Part shown: in pieces, positions 7,692 through 10,638 of the stretch
Numbering within the stretch: position 1 is the first letter of the stretch
Layout: every line of letters starts with the position of its first letter
Source of the DNA: Deltaproteobacteria bacterium
GTDB lineage: Bacteria > Desulfobacterota > Syntrophia > Syntrophales > UBA5619
Length of the DNA: 10,638 nucleotides
Assembly (NCBI GenBank): GCA_026388345.1
Contig: JAPLJY010000329.1
Location: forward strand, 1 to 10,638
Reading direction: 5' to 3'
Notes under the pieces: model-generated
Told to the model about the DNA's origin: nothing
The model's database searches: none
Seen by the model: only the letters and a program-made list of their open reading frames with translations
Made by a program: the position numbers and the translations under genes

Positions 7692-8825
7692 TTATCCGGG
7701 CATCAGGTCGATGACCGTGATCTCCGGCGGGGCGAGAAACCGGACGGGCGGACCCCAGGTCCCCGTCCCCCGGCTGACATGGAGCAACGCGCCGTCCGTC
7801 AGGCGGTAGTTCCCGGCGTGAAAGGGAAAGACCAGACTGGTGATCAGGCTGAAGGGAAAGATCTGTCCTTTGTGCGTGTGGCCCGAGAGCTGAAGGTCGA
7901 AGGCGCCGACACTTTCCTTCTCCACGAGGGGCTGATGCTTGAGGAAAATCGTAAAACCGCCGCTTGCCCTATCGAGGATCTCGCGGTCGGAAGGATGTCC
8001 CGGCACGGTGAAACGGTGAAGCCCCGGATCATCGACGCCGACCAAATCGACCACTGCGGCAACGGTCGCGACACCGCCCCGCAGGGTGGTAAAACCTGCC
8101 TTTGCCGTAAAATCAAGGGCCTCGTCGATCCCCGCGTAGAACTCATGGTTCCCGGTCACGGCGAATTTCCCGTAACGGGGACGGATTTCCCGGAACTGTG
8201 CGGCGGCTTCGGAAAGGTCGTTTCCCTGACCGTCCACGAGGTCTCCCGTAGAGACGAGGAGATCCGGCTCCGCCTCCCGGACCTTCCGGAGGATGTCCGC
8301 AAGGTAATGGCCCCGGACCATGACGCCGACATGGACGTCGGAAATCTGGACGATCCGGATCCGGCCTGCCTCCTTCGGGATCTTCGCCGAATGGATGACC
8401 AGGGATTCACTCCGGATACAGCGGGCATCGAGGGCGCCGTAGAGGACGATCCCCAGTGCGGCCGCGGCGGGAACGAGGAAAAGCATCCGGGCCGCAGGAA
8501 GGAATGCGTCGACATCGGTCCGGAGCACCAGACCGGTCAGATGAACCAGGAATCGGCTGAGCTCGAAGAGAACGGAGGCGGAGAAGAAGAGCAGCAGGAC
8601 CGCCATCCAGAGGTACCCGGCCCAGGAGAGGAGACGGGCCAGCATTTCAAATCCGTACCGCTCGGAGACACGGACGATGACCGGCGCCATCAGGCCGATG
8701 ATCAGCAGCGCAACGAGGACAATCTGGGCGGCGACCCCGGGGGCATACGCCGCCCGGACCTTCAGAAAGAGGTAAAAGTGCAAACCGCCGTAGATCGCGA
8801 AAAAGGTCAGCAGAAACAGCCCCAC
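7692..8825 (-). CDS. Membrane-anchored metallophosphoesterase
   Basis: A 377-residue calcineurin-like phosphoesterase behind four hydrophobic segments (about 2-22, 30-52, 66-88 and 113-132). The catalytic domain spans about 145-377 and keeps all metal-binding motifs: SDVHVG (Asp163, His165), GDLVDG (Asp195), GNHEF (Asn226, His227), His297 in LKHQP and GHTH (His316, His318). The architecture is that of the YkuE/YaeI-like group, whose substrates include UDP-diacylglucosamine-like or other phosphodiesters; the substrate here is unknown. The domain is probably held at the membrane. I prefer the GTG at 8825, because GAGGG lies eight bases upstream and the protein then begins at the first membrane helix. 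A GTG at 8840 adds five residues but has no ribosome binding site. Confidence 0.88.
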   Translation of the reverse strand: MGLFLLTFFAIYGGLHFYLFLKVRAAYAPGVAAQIVLVALLIIGLMAPVIVRVSERYGFEMLARLLSWAGYLWMAVLLLFFSASVLFELSRFLVHLTGLVLRTDVDAFLPAARMLFLVPAAAALGIVLYGALDARCIRSESLVIHSAKIPKEAGRIRIVQISDVHVGVMVRGHYLADILRKVREAEPDLLVSTGDLVDGQGNDLSEAAAQFREIRPRYGKFAVTGNHEFYAGIDEALDFTAKAGFTTLRGGVATVAAVVDLVGVDDPGLHRFTVPGHPSDREILDRASGGFTIFLKHQPLVEKESVGAFDLQLSGHTHKGQIFPFSLITSLVFPFHAGNYRLTDGALLHVSRGTGTWGPPVRFLAPPEITVIDLMPG

Positions 8826-9018
8826 GTCAAAATCCCTCACAGGTATTGCATTTCATAAAAAAGGGAAGACAACCGCAACCGGTTCCATCCCCCGCCGTTT
8901 TTCCGGACCCGCCGGCCGCATGTAAACGGGTCTTTTAAATCTCGCTGTCATTTCGTGCAGAATCCTTATCATTTTGTCTCCGGCTGTGCAACCCTGCATT
9001 CAGATGGGTGCATCGGCG

Positions 9019-9038
9019 CCCCGCCTTCCGTTGCGGGG
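9019..9038. promoter_or_regulatory. GC-rich inverted repeat just upstream of the msrAB -35 box
   Basis: CCCCGC (9019-9024) and GCGGGG (9033-9038) form a six-base-pair stem with an eight-base loop, ending four bases before the -35 hexamer. It could be a regulator site or a terminator remnant; there is no T-run after it. Confidence 0.4.
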
Positions 9039-9042
9039 TGAT

Positions 9043-9072
9043 TTGACATCGGCAGGTTCATCCATACATTAT
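9043..9072 (+). promoter_or_regulatory. Candidate sigma70-type promoter for msrAB
   Basis: A perfect -35 hexamer TTGACA (9043-9048) is followed after 16 bases by TACATT (9065-9070) or after 18 by CATTAT (9067-9072), each four of six matches to the -10 consensus. Transcription would begin about 35 bases before the ATG at 9114. Confidence 0.55.
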
Positions 9073-9113
9073 TCATCACAAAACGATATCGGAGCTTGGA
9101 AAGGAAGAATGCT

Positions 9114-10217
9114 ATGAAAAAAATCCTTATCTATATCGCGGCGCTTCTGTTCGTGCTGACGTACCAAACGGGGAACGCCGCCCAGCGGGAGGTGAAAAAG
9201 AACATGGACCAGATGAATGCAAAAACCCGGATCGCCACCGTGGCCGGAGGCTGTTTCTGGTGTGTGGAATCGGACCTGGAAAAATTAACGGGGGTCCTGA
9301 AGGTCGTTTCCGGCTATACGGGCGGGACCGGTGCGAATCCGACCTATGAAACTTACGCCAAGGAGGGTCATGTCGAGGCCGTTCAGGTCTTCTACAATCC
9401 CGAGAAAATCACCTATGAAGCGATTCTCGACGCCTTCTGGAGACACATCGATCCGACGGATGCGGGAGGACAGTTCGGGGACCGGGGGTCTTATTACCGG
9501 AGCGTCATCTTCTATCACGATGAAGAGCAGAAGCGGATCGCGGAGAAATCCCGGGGAGAGCTCGAAAAATCGGGACGCTTCGGCAAGCCGGTCGTCACGG
9601 AGATCCTGAAGTTCACGAAATTCTACGACGCGGAGGAGTACCACCAGGATTACTACAAAAAGAATCCGTTGCGTTACAAATACTACCGTCACGGATCCGG
9701 TCGCGACCAGTTCCTGGAGAAGGTCTGGAAAAAGGATCAGGGCGCCGCCACGCCGGCTTCCGACAAGACCTACCGAAAGCCCGATGAGCAGACACTGCGG
9801 AAGAAACTGACGCCTCTCCAATATGATGTCACGCAGAAGGAAGACACCGAACCGGCCTTCCAGAACGAGTACTGGAACAACAAGAAAGAGGGGATCTACG
9901 TAGACGTCGCTTCGGGCGAGCCTCTCTTCAGTTCGCTCGACAAATATGATTCCGGTACGGGATGGCCCAGTTTTATCCGGCCGCTCGAACCGGGACATGT
10001 CGTAGAGAAGCAGGACAACACACTCTTCATGCAGCGGACGGAGGTAAAAAGCCGCTACGGAGGATCCCATCTGGGCCATGTCTTTCCCGACGGACCGGCG
10101 CCGACCGGCCTGCGGTATTGCATGAACTCAGCGGCGATGCGGTTCATTCCCAAAGAGGATCTGGAAAAGGAGGGCTACGGCCGGTACCTGAAGCTGTTCG
10201 AGCCGAAGCGGCCGTAA
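9114..10217 (+). CDS. msrAB: Secreted methionine sulfoxide reductase, MsrA-MsrB fusion
   Basis: A 367-residue two-domain enzyme that reduces both stereoisomers of methionine sulfoxide in proteins: MsrA the S form, MsrB the R form. Residues 1-23 are a signal peptide (MKK, a hydrophobic core, then GNAA), so it acts outside the cytoplasm. MsrA spans about 36-200 with GGCFWC at 45-50 (catalytic Cys47, and Cys50 as possible resolving residue). MsrB spans about 224-362 with SGTGWPSF at 280-287, [12 protein letters not shown] at 317-328 and RYCMNS at 334-339 (catalytic Cys336). The MsrB half lacks both CxxC pairs that bind structural zinc in many members (YVDVASGEP and RYGGSHLGH instead), and has Thr282 where a resolving cysteine often stands. 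Only three cysteines exist in the whole protein. Neisserial PilB is a similar secreted fusion but with a thioredoxin domain added. The ATG at 9114 has an AAGGAAG site and starts the signal peptide; an upstream TTG at 9096 is unlikely. Confidence 0.94.
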   Translation: MKKILIYIAALLFVLTYQTGNAAQREVKKNMDQMNAKTRIATVAGGCFWCVESDLEKLTGVLKVVSGYTGGTGANPTYETYAKEGHVEAVQVFYNPEKITYEAILDAFWRHIDPTDAGGQFGDRGSYYRSVIFYHDEEQKRIAEKSRGELEKSGRFGKPVVTEILKFTKFYDAEEYHQDYYKKNPLRYKYYRHGSGRDQFLEKVWKKDQGAATPASDKTYRKPDEQTLRKKLTPLQYDVTQKEDTEPAFQNEYWNNKKEGIYVDVASGEPLFSSLDKYDSGTGWPSFIRPLEPGHVVEKQDNTLFMQRTEVKSRYGGSHLGHVFPDGPAPTGLRYCMNSAAMRFIPKEDLEKEGYGRYLKLFEPKRP

Positions 10218-10497
10218 TCAGCGAGGCCATGATGATGTTCCCGGCTTATCCCGATCTCTCTTTCATACGCCAGGTTCAGGCCGGTATCCGTTGAAAGACC
10301 GGACATGGACTGATCAACCGGTTTTTCCATTTACGGAGAAGAGACCATAACCGGGCTATCCGTGAAAAGCAACAAAGGGGGGTAAGCAAATTGCTTAATC
10401 CCCTTTGTTTATTCTGGAGCCGATGAGCAGGATCTTCCATCATCACCGATACCGCACCCCATATTTTGCGGTCAAAGCTCACTATGGCCAAAATTCA
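10218..10497. other. 280-bp gene-free region after msrAB
   Basis: Apart from the terminator at 10371-10415 I see nothing functional. A 71-codon minus-strand frame (10276-10491) reads straight through the terminator hairpin and has no recognised family or good ribosome binding site, so it is not called. Confidence 0.5.
10371..10415. terminator. Long hairpin terminator, probably bidirectional
   Basis: AACAAAGGGG (10371-10380) pairs perfectly with CCCCTTTGTT (10400-10409). After a small internal mismatch, TAAGC (10383-10387) pairs with GCTTA (10393-10397) around a five-base loop. The right arm runs into TTTATTCT, and the left arm read on the other strand runs into TTTGTTGCTTTTC, so it could stop transcription both ways. 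It would end the msrAB transcript about 150 bases after its stop. Confidence 0.75.
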
Positions 10498-10638
10498 ATG
10501 TCCCGCCAAAATGAGAATGTCCTAAATCACCAAAGTAGAAATGTCCTAATGTAAGGCTGTAATTTTTCCCTAACGAAGGGGGGTAATTATGGCCGGGAGG
10601 GACATTATCGTCATGAGTATGCGGGAGGTCAGGCGACT
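10498..10638 (+). mobile_element. Terminal segment of an insertion sequence, right copy
   Basis: This is the exact reverse complement of 1-141. From the tip ATGTCCCGCC the segment carries two AATGTCCTAA motifs (10516-10525 and 10540-10549, a 24-bp period), likely transposase-binding repeats, then the ribosome binding site and transposase start. The rest of the element lies beyond the right edge. Confidence 0.8.
10589..10638 (+). CDS. Transposase N-terminus, cut by the window edge (right copy)
   Basis: The first 16 codons and two bases of the transposase are identical to the left copy. The ATG at 10589 follows AAGGGGGG by about six bases. It reads out of the window, away from the chromosomal genes. 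The family is tentatively ISNCY/IS1202-like from the N-terminal peptide only; an IS481-like element is the main alternative. Confidence 0.6.
   Translation, partial: MAGRDIIVMSMREVRR

Larger units (their letters stand above)
8826..9113. other. 288-bp divergent intergenic region
   Basis: This region lies between the divergent metallophosphoesterase and MsrAB genes. Its right half holds a GC hairpin (9019-9038) and a promoter for MsrAB (9043-9072). I see no small gene or structured RNA in the left half, and no strong promoter for the leftward gene. Confidence 0.5.

Noticed and set aside
7779..8858. 359-codon plus-strand frame opposite the metallophosphoesterase
   Set aside because: All catalytic motifs of the phosphoesterase lie on the minus strand; the plus frame is charge-rich and featureless.
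9285..10079. 264-codon minus-strand frame opposite msrAB
   Set aside because: It is the antisense shadow of a complete MsrA-MsrB fusion.

Overview
The window is a 10.6 kb, GC-rich stretch of ordinary bacterial chromosome, bounded at both ends by the tip of the same insertion sequence. The gene content is an NlpD-like LytM lipoprotein beside Pcm, a DUF721/DciA-like protein, DUF1015 next to a TrmN6-like methyltransferase, a NIL-domain ferredoxin, and a diverged short MoaE-like protein. This mix suits an anaerobic deltaproteobacterium (Desulfobacterota), with Syntrophales-like bacteria the best guess. That placement comes from gene content and protein style and was not tested by a search.

Layout. 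Bases 1-141 and 10498-10638 are perfect reverse complements. Each holds an IS tip plus the first 16-17 codons of a transposase that reads out of the window. From the left: (i) a leftward pcm-nlpD pair (223-1886), overlapping by 13 nt, with a good sigma70-type promoter at 2034-2062; (ii) a macrodomain protein of YmdB type (2337-2864, +), convergent with a short MoaE-like protein (2885-3235, -); (iii) a DUF721/DciA-like gene (3302-3808, +), whose 3' end overlaps by 41 nt the 3' end of a leftward DUF1015-TrmN6-like pair (3768-5785); (iv) a rightward pair, a small YqiA-like alpha/beta hydrolase and a NIL-domain two-cluster ferredoxin (6005-6974); (v) a leftward membrane protein with a heptad-repeat tail (7020-7460) and a membrane-anchored metallophosphoesterase (7692-8825); (vi) a secreted MsrA-MsrB fusion (9114-10217, +) with a plausible promoter upstream and a long hairpin terminator downstream (10371-10415).

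The genes do not form one pathway. They are small cellular-maintenance units: damage repair (Pcm for isoaspartate, MsrAB for methionine sulfoxide), envelope work (NlpD-like amidase activator, membrane phosphoesterase, heptad-repeat membrane protein), RNA or nucleotide chemistry (TrmN6-like, macrodomain) and sulfur/redox chemistry (NIL ferredoxin). I see no CRISPR array, rRNA, tRNA, phage module or obvious defence system.

Most worth a second look: the degenerate active site of the NlpD-like protein; the MsrB half, which lacks both zinc CxxC pairs and the usual resolving cysteine; the pcm promoter lying inside a possible dispersed repeat; the heptad-repeat tail; and the 141-bp terminal inverted repeats, whose exact length looks like an assembly-graph overlap and not a biological unit.
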